64,000 bases of DNA from Saccharopolyspora galaxeae (lineage in GTDB: Bacteria > Actinomycetota > Actinomycetes > Mycobacteriales > Pseudonocardiaceae): assembly GCF_016526145.1 (NCBI RefSeq), contig NZ_JADDUE010000003.1, forward strand, positions 535,434 through 599,433. The letters run 5' to 3'. The position numbers and the translations under genes are program-made. This document shows positions 18,803-28,417 of the stretch, piece after piece. The notes under the pieces are model-generated. The model did no database searches. It was not told where the DNA came from and saw nothing but the letters and a program-made list of their open reading frames with translations. How positions within the stretch are numbered: the stretch's first letter is position 1; each line of letters starts with the position of its first letter.

Positions 18803-20155
18803 ATGACCCGCCCACTGCGAGTGGCGATCGTCGGGGCCGGACCAGCCGGTGTCTACGCCGCGGACATCCTGACGAAGTCCGAGACCCCAGTGGACATCGA
18901 CCTGCTCGACCGGATGCCCGCGCCGTACGGGCTCATCCGGTACGGCGTGGCACCGGACCACCCGCGGATCAAGGGCATCGTCAACGCGCTGCGCCGGATC
19001 ATGGAGAAGGACCAGATCCGGTTCCTCGGCGGCGTGAACTACGGCGAGGACGTCAAGCTCGACGAGCTGCGCAGGCACTACGACGCGGTGATCTTCTCGA
19101 CCGGCGCGGACAAGGACCGGGACCTGAACATCCCCGGCATCGACCTGCCGCACAGCCACGGCGCCGCAGCGTTCGTCTACTGGTACGACGGCTACCCGGA
19201 GACCACGAGGGACTGGACGCTGGACGCCCGCGAGGTCGCCGTGATCGGCGCGGGCAACGTGGCGCTGGACGTGGCGCGGGTGCTGGCCAAGCAGGCCGAC
19301 GATCTGCTGAGCACCGAGATCCCGGACAACGTCTACCAGGGACTGCGGGACTCCCAGGTCACCGACGTGCACCTCTACGCCCGCCGCGGTCCCGCGCAGG
19401 CCAAGTTCACCCCGCTGGAACTGCGCGAACTCGACCACCAGCCCGGCGTGGAACTGATCGTGCACCCGGAGGGCTTCGAGCTCGACGAGGGCAGCGAAGC
19501 CGCCATCCGGGACAACAACCAGACCAAGTCGATCGTGAAGACCTTCCAGGACTGGGCGCTGCGGGACCCGCGGTACGACACCCCGCGGCGGCTGCACTTC
19601 CACTTCCTGCGCGGACCCACCGAGGTGCTGGGCACCGACCGGGTCGAGGGGCTGCGCACCGAGGTCATGGAACTCGACGGCGCAGGCGGCGTGCGCGGCA
19701 CCGGCGAGTTCGAGGACACGCCGGTGCAGGCGGTCTACCGGGCCGTCGGTTACCTGAGCACGCCGGTGGCCGACATCCCGTTCGACCACAACACCGGCAC
19801 CGTGCCCAACGACGGCGGCCGAGTGCTGGACCTGGACGGCGAGCACATCACCGGCGTGTACACCACCGGCTGGATCAAGCGCGGGCCGGTCGGCCTGATC
19901 GGGCACACCAAGGGCGACGCCATGGAGACGATCAACAACCTGTTGGCCGACCTGGACACCATGCCCACCGCGGAGGACCCGAACCCGGACAGCGTGCTGC
20001 GGCTGCTCGACGACAACGGCGTCCGCTACACCACCTGGGACGGCTGGAAGCTGCTCGACGCGCACGAGCAAGCCCTCGGCGAAGCAGCCGGCCGCGAGCG
20101 GATCAAGGTCGTGCCGCGCGACGACATGATCCGCATCTCCCGCAGCGAGGACTGA
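18803..20155 (+). CDS. fprA: NADPH:ferredoxin/adrenodoxin-type reductase (FprA)
   Basis: 450 aa. FAD site VAIVGAGPAGVYAADIL, PYGLIRYGVAPDHP, NADPH site VAVIGAGNVALDVARVL, and the C-terminal TGWIKRGPVGLIGHTKGDAMETI, all characteristic of adrenodoxin reductase-like FprA. It transfers electrons from NADPH to ferredoxins and P450 systems. ATG at 18803 has AGGAGG seven bases upstream. Monocistronic, ending at a hairpin (20169-20204), with an iron-box-like site upstream. Confidence 0.95.
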   Translation: MTRPLRVAIVGAGPAGVYAADILTKSETPVDIDLLDRMPAPYGLIRYGVAPDHPRIKGIVNALRRIMEKDQIRFLGGVNYGEDVKLDELRRHYDAVIFSTGADKDRDLNIPGIDLPHSHGAAAFVYWYDGYPETTRDWTLDAREVAVIGAGNVALDVARVLAKQADDLLSTEIPDNVYQGLRDSQVTDVHLYARRGPAQAKFTPLELRELDHQPGVELIVHPEGFELDEGSEAAIRDNNQTKSIVKTFQDWALRDPRYDTPRRLHFHFLRGPTEVLGTDRVEGLRTEVMELDGAGGVRGTGEFEDTPVQAVYRAVGYLSTPVADIPFDHNTGTVPNDGGRVLDLDGEHITGVYTTGWIKRGPVGLIGHTKGDAMETINNLLADLDTMPTAEDPNPDSVLRLLDDNGVRYTTWDGWKLLDAHEQALGEAAGRERIKVVPRDDMIRISRSED

Positions 20156-20168
20156 GGCGCGGATTCGG

Positions 20169-20204
20169 ACCGGCCCGTCGGCGTGCATCCGCCGGCGGGC
20201 CGGT
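20169..20204 (+). terminator. Hairpin after fprA
   Basis: ACCGGCCCG pairs perfectly with CGGGCCGGT; an inner partial stem (TCGGCG / CGCCGG) tightens the loop. Located 14 bases past the stop codon, between convergent genes. Confidence 0.75.
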
Positions 20205-20212
20205 TGCGCATT

Positions 20213-22909
20213 TCAGGACAGGTGCGGGAAAAACTGCTGCACCTGACAGTTGGAGCAAGCCGCCAGTGCACGGCTCCACTCCGAGGTCTCGGGCCAATCA
20301 TCCGGCCTAGCACCCGGCACCCGACTCTTCCTTCGGGCGTGCTGGAAGCGGTTCGCGTTCTTGCTCAACTTCTTCTGATACTCCCGGACCTGCGCGATCC
20401 TCGGATATACACAATTCGCGTGACTAGCTTCGTTCAACAGATAATCGCCTCGTTCAGCGTGCATCTCCAGGAGCTCATCGATGAATTCGGCGACATTGGC
20501 GTGGCACCTCTCGGTGCACCCTGCATGCATCTTCTGGATCTTCCGCAACTGCTCGTCCAACAGATCGAAGTGCTTGAGCACCCCCCGCTTCTCGCGGTCC
20601 TCCCGCACGTTGCTGAGATCGGGCAAGTACCGCAGCCCGCGCGGCCCGACGACTTCGAACAGGTCTCCGATTATGGCCTCGAGCGTCTGCCGCGCCAAAT
20701 TTCCAGCAGCGCTGCGCAACCAAATTCGGTTCTCGGCGTCCGCATTGCTCTGCAACAGAGCTTTCAGCCGGTCGGCATATTCTTGCGGCGATCGGGGCTT
20801 GATCAAAGACTGCGGGGTCGGCTCGATCTCACGGTCGAGTTCGGTGAACCACTGAGTGGTAAGCGGCCATCGAGCACCGTGATGTTTCCAGAGCGATCGC
20901 ACCAACTGTTCGTCGTGGGTGAGCACCACGACCTGCCGGCCCGGTCCGTTCGGCGGACCGAGGAGGTCACCAATGCCCTCCCCGGCGAGCTTTTCGACGG
21001 TTGCCGCGTCGAGCATGTCGGTCGGATCGTCAATGATCACTGGCGCTCCGGACTGCTCCTGCTCCAGCGTCGCGAGGTGCACGGCCAGACCGAGCATGTC
21101 CAGCTGCGAGTCCGACAGGCGCCCGATCGCGGTCTGCTTGCCTTGGCCGACCAGCACGTTGAGTCTCGGCTTCTGAGCTCCGGGACTCACCTGCAGCCGG
21201 ACCGAAGGTGTGTGGTCCGGGGCCAATCGGCGCAACCAGGAACTGATCGGCTCTGCGAGCGCCGTGAGCTTCGCCTCCAGCACCTCAGCACGGCGAGCTT
21301 TGAGGCGCTGGGCCGCGATCCTGAGATTCCGCGCGTCGACGTCCCGCTTGCGCCGCGCGTCAATGGCTTCCGCGATGGCGCGGGCGTTGTCCCGCCGCCA
21401 CGTCGCCTTCGCAAGTTCGGCGTCCTTGCGGTCCCGGAGTAACTCCGAACGCAGGTGCTCGGCCGCGCGAGCATTCCTGTCAGCAACTTCGCGGAGGTCG
21501 ACCAGCCGCCGCAGCGCCTCCACGACCGAACGCATCGAATCAGCAGAAGGTTCGCGTCCGGCTGTCTCGATTCTGTCCCACAACACCGTGCATTGCTGGT
21601 CCCAGGCCGTTTTGGAGGACCGCGCTTCGCCGTATGCGGCAGAGAAATTCCGGTCCTCCCCCGCGAACGACCGCACGGCTGCGTCGTCCCATTCCGGGAA
21701 CCGCCATTCGAGGTACGGCCGGAACCCCTGAGCGAACCCTCGTGCTTCCTTCCGGAGAGCGCTGTCAGCCTCCTGGTACTCGCGCACGTCACGAACCGAC
21801 TCCAGTAACCGGTGCACGGCGGCGATCCGGTCACTGGTCACGGTCGCGACGGTGCACGCCGGGCATGCCTCGCCCGCGATCGCGACCTCCGCGAAGGACT
21901 CGAGCAGACGCAGAGTGGCCTGATCGAGGGCTTCCGACAGACGCGGAACTTCACGGGACTCTTGGTCAGTGAGCCGTTGCACCAAATCTTCGAGCCCCGC
22001 TGCTGGGAGGACCTCAGGAGGCCGCGGGAGCGGCGCCTCCCAAGCCTCGGACAATCTCTCGCCGGGCCCGCGAGAATCCGGAGCGCACCGCGCGATGGCC
22101 TGCTGCGCGTTCCGCTCCACCAACTTCGCGATCTCCTCGACCGGAACCGCGCTCGTGCAGTCGTGCACTCCCTCGGCCCAGGTGACGGCGTCCTGCATGG
22201 CAGCTGACGGCAACGCTTCGACCGAACTGAGTTCCTTCCCCCGCTGGTCCAATGCTTTCTGAGCATCGCCCCAGACCTGGGCCAAGTCGCCCAGACCAGC
22301 TGCGTGGCCAAGGAGATCGGCTCGATCCGCCCCGGACAAGTTGATGACCTCTCGCAACCGGCGACGAGCAATCAGCTGCACCGGTGGTGCATCCGCTGCG
22401 GCCTGACCCCACGCTCCGTTCCAAACCGCTCGTCCCGGCTTTCCGTCCTGTATCCAGGATATTGATACATTCGGCTCGATGTCCGTCAATTTTCCGTCGA
22501 CGTCAGAATAAGGGACATTGTTCTCGTCCTTGACCTCGCCCGCCGGACCGGCGGGTTGCGACGCGCGAGTTGTCACCCCTTTGGTAAGCAACTCGACGGC
22601 GTCGATGATGCTGGTCTTGCCGGTTCCGTTCTCCGCGTACAGGATCGTAAGACCCCGGGAAAGTTCCAGTTCCTGCTCCGCACCGAAAGACCGGATGCCC
22701 TGGACCCTAACCGACTCGACGTACCCGTTAAACGGGTACGTCGACGGCTCCGCGGGAGGGATCGCAATGTGCTCGACGACCTCCTTGACCCGCTTTTCGG
22801 AGGCTTCGCCGAGCGATTCTATTTCCCGCTCGATCCGTTGCGCAAGCATTTTCGCGGACTCCATACCCCACCCAGAAATCGATCTCGTCATCCCGGCGAC
22901 CGAGACCAT
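20213..22909 (-). CDS. Rad50/RloC-like zinc-hook ATPase with C-terminal extension
   Basis: 898 aa from the ATG at 22909 (GAGGGG five bases upstream; ATGs at 22963 and 22864 are alternatives). ABC-type head split by a coiled-coil arm: Walker A YAENGTGKTS (93-100), a CPAC zinc-hook-like motif near 347, signature LSDSQLDMLGL near 598, Walker B VIIDDPTDMLD near 621 and H-loop VLTHDEQ near 661. About 230 residues follow, with an R740-x3-E744-x35-H780 pattern comparable to the Arg-Glu-His triad of PrrC/RloC anticodon nucleases, and two further Cys pairs (CTERC, CSNC). Likely an accessory, possibly antiphage gene; it stands alone. Function is inferred. Confidence 0.8.
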   Translation of the reverse strand: MVSVAGMTRSISGWGMESAKMLAQRIEREIESLGEASEKRVKEVVEHIAIPPAEPSTYPFNGYVESVRVQGIRSFGAEQELELSRGLTILYAENGTGKTSIIDAVELLTKGVTTRASQPAGPAGEVKDENNVPYSDVDGKLTDIEPNVSISWIQDGKPGRAVWNGAWGQAAADAPPVQLIARRRLREVINLSGADRADLLGHAAGLGDLAQVWGDAQKALDQRGKELSSVEALPSAAMQDAVTWAEGVHDCTSAVPVEEIAKLVERNAQQAIARCAPDSRGPGERLSEAWEAPLPRPPEVLPAAGLEDLVQRLTDQESREVPRLSEALDQATLRLLESFAEVAIAGEACPACTVATVTSDRIAAVHRLLESVRDVREYQEADSALRKEARGFAQGFRPYLEWRFPEWDDAAVRSFAGEDRNFSAAYGEARSSKTAWDQQCTVLWDRIETAGREPSADSMRSVVEALRRLVDLREVADRNARAAEHLRSELLRDRKDAELAKATWRRDNARAIAEAIDARRKRDVDARNLRIAAQRLKARRAEVLEAKLTALAEPISSWLRRLAPDHTPSVRLQVSPGAQKPRLNVLVGQGKQTAIGRLSDSQLDMLGLAVHLATLEQEQSGAPVIIDDPTDMLDAATVEKLAGEGIGDLLGPPNGPGRQVVVLTHDEQLVRSLWKHHGARWPLTTQWFTELDREIEPTPQSLIKPRSPQEYADRLKALLQSNADAENRIWLRSAAGNLARQTLEAIIGDLFEVVGPRGLRYLPDLSNVREDREKRGVLKHFDLLDEQLRKIQKMHAGCTERCHANVAEFIDELLEMHAERGDYLLNEASHANCVYPRIAQVREYQKKLSKNANRFQHARRKSRVPGARPDDWPETSEWSRALAACSNCQVQQFFPHLS

Positions 22910-23006
22910 ACTTGCCCCTCTGGCGCCTACTCGCATTTCCCCATCTAGCCGAGCAGTTGGCATATTCCAACACGGGGAGTGCCGAAAACGCCCGAAAATC
23001 GGTCGA

Positions 23007-23837
23007 TCAGCGCCTACGCTGGACTGAAACGGTGACGGAGCCCGTGATGGGGAAGGAGTCCGGCAGCGCGGCGATACGAGCCGAAAGGGATTCCGTGGAA
23101 TGCCAGGCGTTCGGGCCCATGCCGACCACGGCGGCCACTTCTTCGGCGGTGAGCCGCATGGCGAACTCGCACCGCCGGCTGCGCACCGGCTCGAAGTGGT
23201 CGGTGAGCTGCTCCCGGAGCCGCTGCTGCTTGCGCTCGTCCACGGTGAGCAGGTCCAGTTCGGACACCAACTCGGCCAGGTGCCCGGAGTTCGGCGTGAC
23301 CACCACGAGGTGCCCGCCCGGGCGCAGCACGCGGTGCGTCTCGACGGCGTTGCGCGGGGCGAACACGTTCAGCGCGGTGGCGAATGCGGCGTCGCGCACG
23401 GGCAAGGTCCGCCAAGCGTCGGCGAGCACGGCCGCGGCGCGCGGGTGGGCCTTCGCGGCCCGCCGGGAAGCGTACTTCGACACGTCCAGCGCGACGCCGA
23501 TCTCGCCGGGCAGCGCATCCAGCACTCGCCCGAGGTAGTGGCCGGTCCCGGCGCCGACGTCCAGCACCGGTCCGCCGGTGTGCGTCGCCGCGGTGACGTC
23601 GGCGAGTGCTTCTGCGATCGGTGCGTAGTGCCCGGAAGCGAGGAAACCGGCGCGTGCAGCCACCATCTCGGCGGTGTCGCCGGGTCCCGGTGCGCCCCGC
23701 CCGCCCAGCAGGCTCACGTAACCCTGTCTGGCCAGGTCGAACGAGTGGTTCGCCGGGCAGCGCAGCGTGCGCCCCGCTGGTTGCAGACCGCGCCCGCAAT
23801 GCGGGCACGCCAACAGTCGTGCGACATCGTTGAACAC
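23007..23837 (-). CDS. 23S rRNA (guanine-N1)-methyltransferase, RlmA family
   Basis: 276 aa. N-terminal zinc site CPHCGRGLQPAGRTLRCPANHSFDLARQGYVSLL, then the Rossmann SAM fold with GGPVLDVGAGTGHYLGRVLDALPG, LDVSKYASRRAAKAHP and NVFAPRNAVETHRVLRPGGHLVVVTP. This matches RlmA(I)/(II), which methylate G745 or G748 in helix 35 of 23S rRNA; RlmA(II) types (TlrB) give tylosin-type macrolide resistance. Which one cannot be decided from motifs. Stands alone, same strand as the ATPase gene downstream. Confidence 0.88.
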   Translation of the reverse strand: MFNDVARLLACPHCGRGLQPAGRTLRCPANHSFDLARQGYVSLLGGRGAPGPGDTAEMVAARAGFLASGHYAPIAEALADVTAATHTGGPVLDVGAGTGHYLGRVLDALPGEIGVALDVSKYASRRAAKAHPRAAAVLADAWRTLPVRDAAFATALNVFAPRNAVETHRVLRPGGHLVVVTPNSGHLAELVSELDLLTVDERKQQRLREQLTDHFEPVRSRRCEFAMRLTAEEVAAVVGMGPNAWHSTESLSARIAALPDSFPITGSVTVSVQRRR

Positions 23838-24090
23838 CCTTTCCGCCTCCCCTGCGCAGCGATTCTAAGGAGCGGCCGGGGAGACCGGGGATTCCAGGCC
23901 CGGGGCGGAAGGTCGGGGAGCCGCTCGGTCGCCGGAGTTTCGGGCGAGCCAGATCGCACGGAGTCGTGCGGGCCCAGGTCGGCAACGACTCGGCTGGTGG
24001 GGTGGGCAAGCGCAGGGGCCAGGCGTGCCGGATCGGCCGCCTGGGCACACTGCGGGTGAGCGAGCGGGCAGGGACCGGAAGGAGACCGCC

Positions 24091-25509
24091 GTGGGCGCGT
24101 GGTTCTGGGCGCCGGAGTACTGGCAGGCGCGGGCCGTCGTCTCGCACCTGCTGGCGGCGGTGTACCTGCTGGGCTTCGCCTCCGCGGTGCACCAGTTCCG
24201 GCCGCTGGCCGGCGAGCACGGCCTGACCCCGGTGCCGCGCTTCCTATCGGCGGTGGGTTTCCGCCGCGCGCCGAGCCTGTTCCACCTGCACTACTCCGAC
24301 CGCTTTTTCGGCGTCGTCGCGTGGACCGGGACGGTGCTCAGCGGCGCGGCGCTGGTGGGCTTGGTCGGCCTGCTACCGGTGTGGGCCTGGATGCTCGTGT
24401 GGGCCGTGCTGTGGGCGTTGTACCTGTCGATCGTCAACGTCGGGCAGATCTGGTACGGCTTCGGCTGGGAGTCGCTGCTGCTGGAGGCCGGGTTCCTGGC
24501 GATCTTCCTGGGCCCTGCGCACACGACTCCCCCGGCACCGATCATGTGGCTGCTGTGCTGGCTGCTGTTCCGCGTCGAGTTCGGCGCCGGGCTGATCAAG
24601 ATGCGCGGCGATCCGTGCTGGCGGGACCTGACCGCGCTGCACTACCACCACGAGACGCAGCCGATGCCCGGGCCGCTCAGCCGCCGGTTCCACCACCTGT
24701 CCCCGCGGCTGCACAAGGTGGAAGTGGTCGCCAACCACGCCTCGCAGCTGATCGTGCCGTTCGCGCTGTTCGCGCCGCAGCCGGGCGCCGATGTCGCGGC
24801 CGTGCTCATCGTGATCACTCAGGGCTGGCTGATGCTGAGCGGGAACTTCGCCTGGCTCAACCTGGTCACGATCACGCTCGCGTTCGCCGCGATGGACGGC
24901 GGATTGCTGCGCTGGCCCGCACCGCCGACCACGGATTCGCCGCTGTGGCACCAGATCGTCGTGCTGGCGGTGACCGCGGGGATGCTCGCGCTGAGCTACC
25001 AGCCGGTGCGCAACATGATCGGCCCGCACCAGGTGATGAACCGCAGCTTCAACAAGCTGCACCTGGCCAACACCTACGGCGCGTTCGGCAGCGTCACCCG
25101 CACCCGCTACGAGGTGGTGCTGGAGGGAACTTCCGACCGCACCGGGGAATCCGGTTGGCAGGAGTACGAATTCCCCGGCAAACCGGGAGATCCGCGGCGC
25201 AGACCGCGCCAGTTCGCGCCGTACCACCTGCGGCTGGACTGGCTGATGTGGTTCGTGGCGATCTCGCCCGGCTACGGACGCAGCTGGCTTCCCGGGCTGC
25301 TGCGGGCGATGCTGCGCAACGACCGGCACGCGCTGAAGTTGTTGCGGCACAACCCGTTCCCGGACGAACCTCCGGCGCTGGTGCGCGCGCGGCTGTTCCG
25401 CTACCGCTTCGCGAACCGGCAGGAACGCCGCGAGGGTGCGTGGTGGGTGCGCACCCCCGTCAGCGAACTCGTCCCGGCGGTGTCTCTCGACGAACTCACA
25501 CCGGCCTGA
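24091..25509 (+). CDS. Lipase maturation factor family membrane protein
   Basis: 472 aa. Begins WFWAPEYWQARAVVSHLLAAVYLLGF and has about ten hydrophobic helices; the conserved patch FGWESLLLEAGFLAIFLGP and FRVEFGAGLIKMRGDPCWRDLTALHYHHETQPMPGPLS marks the LMF1-like family, whose animal member folds lipases in the ER. The bacterial role is unknown. The C-terminal part (YEFPGKPGDPRRRPRQFAPYHLRLDWLMWF) is also typical. Start GTG at 24091 with AAGGAG upstream. Its stop meets the tmsB-like stop head to head, one base apart. Confidence 0.88.
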   Translation: MGAWFWAPEYWQARAVVSHLLAAVYLLGFASAVHQFRPLAGEHGLTPVPRFLSAVGFRRAPSLFHLHYSDRFFGVVAWTGTVLSGAALVGLVGLLPVWAWMLVWAVLWALYLSIVNVGQIWYGFGWESLLLEAGFLAIFLGPAHTTPPAPIMWLLCWLLFRVEFGAGLIKMRGDPCWRDLTALHYHHETQPMPGPLSRRFHHLSPRLHKVEVVANHASQLIVPFALFAPQPGADVAAVLIVITQGWLMLSGNFAWLNLVTITLAFAAMDGGLLRWPAPPTTDSPLWHQIVVLAVTAGMLALSYQPVRNMIGPHQVMNRSFNKLHLANTYGAFGSVTRTRYEVVLEGTSDRTGESGWQEYEFPGKPGDPRRRPRQFAPYHLRLDWLMWFVAISPGYGRSWLPGLLRAMLRNDRHALKLLRHNPFPDEPPALVRARLFRYRFANRQERREGAWWVRTPVSELVPAVSLDELTPA

Positions 25510-25510
25510 A

Positions 25511-26740
25511 TCACCACGCGGGCCGCAGCGGCATCCGCGCATCGGTGTCGTCGAGGCGCACTCCGAGCATCTGGTGCAGCTGGATGTTGTTCTTCTCGAA
25601 GCCCAGCCGGGAAGCGGCCATGTACAGCCGCCAGATCCGCGCCCGCGCGGGCCCCACCTCGCGCACCGCTTCGTCCCAGTGCGCCTCCAGGTTCGCGCAC
25701 CAGTCCCGGAGGGTCAGCGCGTAGTGCTCCCGGAGGTTCTCCTCGTGCCGGACCTCGAAGCCGTTGTCGTGCATGGCCGACATCAGCGTGCCCGGCCCCT
25801 CCAGCTCACCGTCCGGGAAAACGTAGCGGCCGATGAACTTGCCCGGCTTGGTCTTGCGGGTCCCGTCGGGCCGGGTGATGCAGTGGTTGAGCAGCCGTCC
25901 GCCCGGCTGCAGCTTGTCCCGCAGCGAGGAGAAGTAGGCGGGCAGTTCAGCGCGGCCGATGTGCTCGGTCAGCCCGATCGAGCTGACCGCGTCGAACCCC
26001 GTCTCCGGCACGTCCCGGTAGTCCAGGTAGCGGACTTCGGCCAGATCCGCGAGCCCGCTGTCCACAATGGCCTTCTGTGCCCATTGCGCCTGCTGCTGCG
26101 ACAGCGTCACGCCCAGCGCCCGCACGCCGTAGTGCTTGGCGGCGTGCATCACCATGCCGCCCCAGCCGCAGCCGATGTCCAGCAGCCGCATTCCCTCGCG
26201 CAGCCCCAGTTTCCGCGCGACCAGGTCGTGCTTGGTGAACTGCGCCTGCTCCAAAGTGGAGGCCGCGTCCGGGTAGACCGCGCAGGTGTAGGCCATCGAC
26301 GGGCCGAGCACCCACTCGTAGAAGCGGTTCGACACGTCGTAGTGGTAGGAGACCGACTTGCTGTCGCGGGCCTTCGAGTGCCGCAGCCCGCGCGGGCGGT
26401 ACTCCTGCTCCGGTGGGCGCACCGGCCACCAGAAACGCCGCGCGGCGAGCCTGGCGCCGACTTCGAGCTTGGTGCGGGCCGAGACCGCCTGCAGCGCGAT
26501 GGCCGGGAACCGGGAAAGCGCGGTGTACATGTCGCCGTGCACTTCCAACGCCCCGGTGATGTAGGCGCGGGCGAGCCCCAGCTCGTCCGGTGCGGCCGCC
26601 AAGTGCGAGAACGCCAGCGGGGAACGGACCTGCACGCCGACGTCGGCTCCGGCTCGTCCCGCTCGGCTGCCATCGTAGGCGCGGAACTCCACGTCGAGAC
26701 CGTCGCCCAGAATGCGCGGGAACACCTCTGCCAGACCCAT
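25511..26740 (-). CDS. tmsB: Fatty acid methyltransferase of the cyclopropane synthase family (TmsB/BfaB type)
   Basis: 409 aa. SAM site LLDIGCGWGGMVMHAAKHYGVRALGVTLS, SVSYHYDVSNRFYEWVLGPSMAYTCAVY and SSIGLTEHIG identify the CFA synthase/mycolic acid methyltransferase family. Its partner 24 bases upstream is an FAD-linked oxidoreductase, the arrangement known from actinobacterial tmsA/tmsB (bfaA/bfaB) genes that turn oleate in phospholipids to 10-methyl-stearate via a methylene intermediate. This role is inferred from the pair; a plain cyclopropane synthase is the alternative. Confidence 0.82.
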   Translation of the reverse strand: MGLAEVFPRILGDGLDVEFRAYDGSRAGRAGADVGVQVRSPLAFSHLAAAPDELGLARAYITGALEVHGDMYTALSRFPAIALQAVSARTKLEVGARLAARRFWWPVRPPEQEYRPRGLRHSKARDSKSVSYHYDVSNRFYEWVLGPSMAYTCAVYPDAASTLEQAQFTKHDLVARKLGLREGMRLLDIGCGWGGMVMHAAKHYGVRALGVTLSQQQAQWAQKAIVDSGLADLAEVRYLDYRDVPETGFDAVSSIGLTEHIGRAELPAYFSSLRDKLQPGGRLLNHCITRPDGTRKTKPGKFIGRYVFPDGELEGPGTLMSAMHDNGFEVRHEENLREHYALTLRDWCANLEAHWDEAVREVGPARARIWRLYMAASRLGFEKNNIQLHQMLGVRLDDTDARMPLRPAW

Positions 26741-26764
26741 TTCCGGTTCTCCTCCCTGCCGACC

Positions 26765-28150
26765 CTACGGCTTGCCCACGCACTTCTCGTACAGACCGGG
26801 CAACCGGCCGTCCGGGTCGTAGCGCTGTTTCAGTTGTTCGTAGGCGGGACGGTTGTAGAGCCGCCAGAACTCGTCCTCGTCGTAGTAGGAGTCCGAGTAC
26901 AGCGACTTGTGCCCGTCGATCCGGCTCACGAAGTCCTCGATCGCGCGGTTGTAGTCGCCCAGCCGCTCCCCCGGCCGCAACTGCACCGCCGACCAGAAGC
27001 CCACGTTGACGTAGAGCGTGTCCGGATCCATCGGGTACAGCGGCCAGCCCTGCCGGTCGCGCAGCTGCACCGGGCACAGCCACACCGGGGCGATGCCGAT
27101 CTCGCGGTGGAAGAACTCCAGGAACTCCGCGAGCCGATCGACCGGGATCTCCACGTCCTGGATCACCGGCTCGCTGCCCGCGCCGCCGCGCGCACGCGCG
27201 AGCCGGTCGCTGAAACCCACTCGGCGGTCCCACGCCACGATGCGCCGGTATACGTCCGAACGCCGGTACTTGCGCGGCCACAGCCGCCGCACCGCGGGAT
27301 GTTGCACACCGAAAGCACGGGAGCACCAGAACCAGTCGGTGTCCCAGCGCCACAGGTAGTCATGCGTGCGCAGATGGTCCGCCTGGTGCTCGCGCAGCGA
27401 GCGGTAGTAGACGGCTTGACCGGTGTAATCGCTCGTCACCGGTGCTTCCGGGACGTAGGTGCCGATCGATAGGTACTGCTCGTCGGCGGCGAAGACCGTG
27501 CCGTCGAGGAAATCGACGCGGTGACCCTCGAACTCGCCGTCGCGGCAGATCTCGACGATGGCGGCCGCGCATTCCTCGGCGGTCGAGAACCGGACGTGGC
27601 GGACCCGCACGTACGGTTCGGTCCGCTCGATCTCGACCTGCAGCCGCAGGGCGTAGCCGAGGGTTCCGTAGGAGTTCGGGAAACCGCGGAAAAGATCGGC
27701 GTGCTCGTTGTCCGGGCGGGCCACCACGACTTCACCGCTGCCGGTGAGGATCTCCATCTCCCGCACGGACTCGTGCGGCAGCCCGTTGCGGAAGGAAGTG
27801 GCCTCGATGCCGAGACCGGCCACCGCACCGCCGAGCGTGATCGTCTTGAGCTGCGGGATCACCAGCGGCATGTGCCCGGTCGGCAGGTGCGCGTCGACGA
27901 CGGTTTCGTAGGTCGCCATGCCCTGCACCTGCGCGGTGCCGTCCGCCGGATCGACCGAGAGCACGCGGTTCATCCGGCCCACGTCGAGCCCGGGAGCGGT
28001 CGAGTCGCCGCGGAACCGGAAGAGGTTCGAGGTCGGCTTCGCCAGCCGCACCGGCTCCCCCGGAGGAATCCTGGCGTAGCTGCCGACCAGGGCGGCGACC
28101 TCCTCGGAATGGCTGGAAACGGCTCCCGAGGTACCCGGATCGACTCCCAT
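26765..28150 (-). CDS. tmsA: FAD-binding oxidoreductase (TmsA/BfaA type)
   Basis: 461 aa from the ATG at 28150 (GGGAG four bases upstream). FAD-binding PCMH-type domain: VRLAKPTSNLFRFR near residue 35, MATYETVVDAHLPTGHMPLVIPQLKTITLGGAVAGLGIEATSFRNG, and GTLGYALRLQVE. The second half carries the cap with conserved Trp/Tyr runs (RTHDYLWRWDTDWFWCSRAFG). With the methyltransferase downstream it would reduce the 10-methylene fatty acyl chain to the 10-methyl form. Distant DWARF1-like similarity is expected for the family. Membrane-associated, no signal peptide. Confidence 0.83.
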   Translation of the reverse strand: MGVDPGTSGAVSSHSEEVAALVGSYARIPPGEPVRLAKPTSNLFRFRGDSTAPGLDVGRMNRVLSVDPADGTAQVQGMATYETVVDAHLPTGHMPLVIPQLKTITLGGAVAGLGIEATSFRNGLPHESVREMEILTGSGEVVVARPDNEHADLFRGFPNSYGTLGYALRLQVEIERTEPYVRVRHVRFSTAEECAAAIVEICRDGEFEGHRVDFLDGTVFAADEQYLSIGTYVPEAPVTSDYTGQAVYYRSLREHQADHLRTHDYLWRWDTDWFWCSRAFGVQHPAVRRLWPRKYRRSDVYRRIVAWDRRVGFSDRLARARGGAGSEPVIQDVEIPVDRLAEFLEFFHREIGIAPVWLCPVQLRDRQGWPLYPMDPDTLYVNVGFWSAVQLRPGERLGDYNRAIEDFVSRIDGHKSLYSDSYYDEDEFWRLYNRPAYEQLKQRYDPDGRLPGLYEKCVGKP

Positions 28151-28417
28151 GGCTCCCGACTTTATTGCGCGGACGGGGCAGCGGCATCCCACTTCCGGCG
28201 ACTCGTCGCGCGGAGTTGTTCGGCCGCCCGGTCAAATCGGGCGGAACCGCCCGGTCGCGCCCGTCGGGGACCACTCGGGCACCAATGCGTGAACGCGAAT
28301 GACTCCGCAGGTCAGCCACCCTGGATCACCCGTTGAGCGCAGCACCGGATAGCCTCTGTTGCACATGATTTCCAACAAGCCGAGCGATCTTGATCACATC
28401 GGCCGCGCGGAGGTGAC

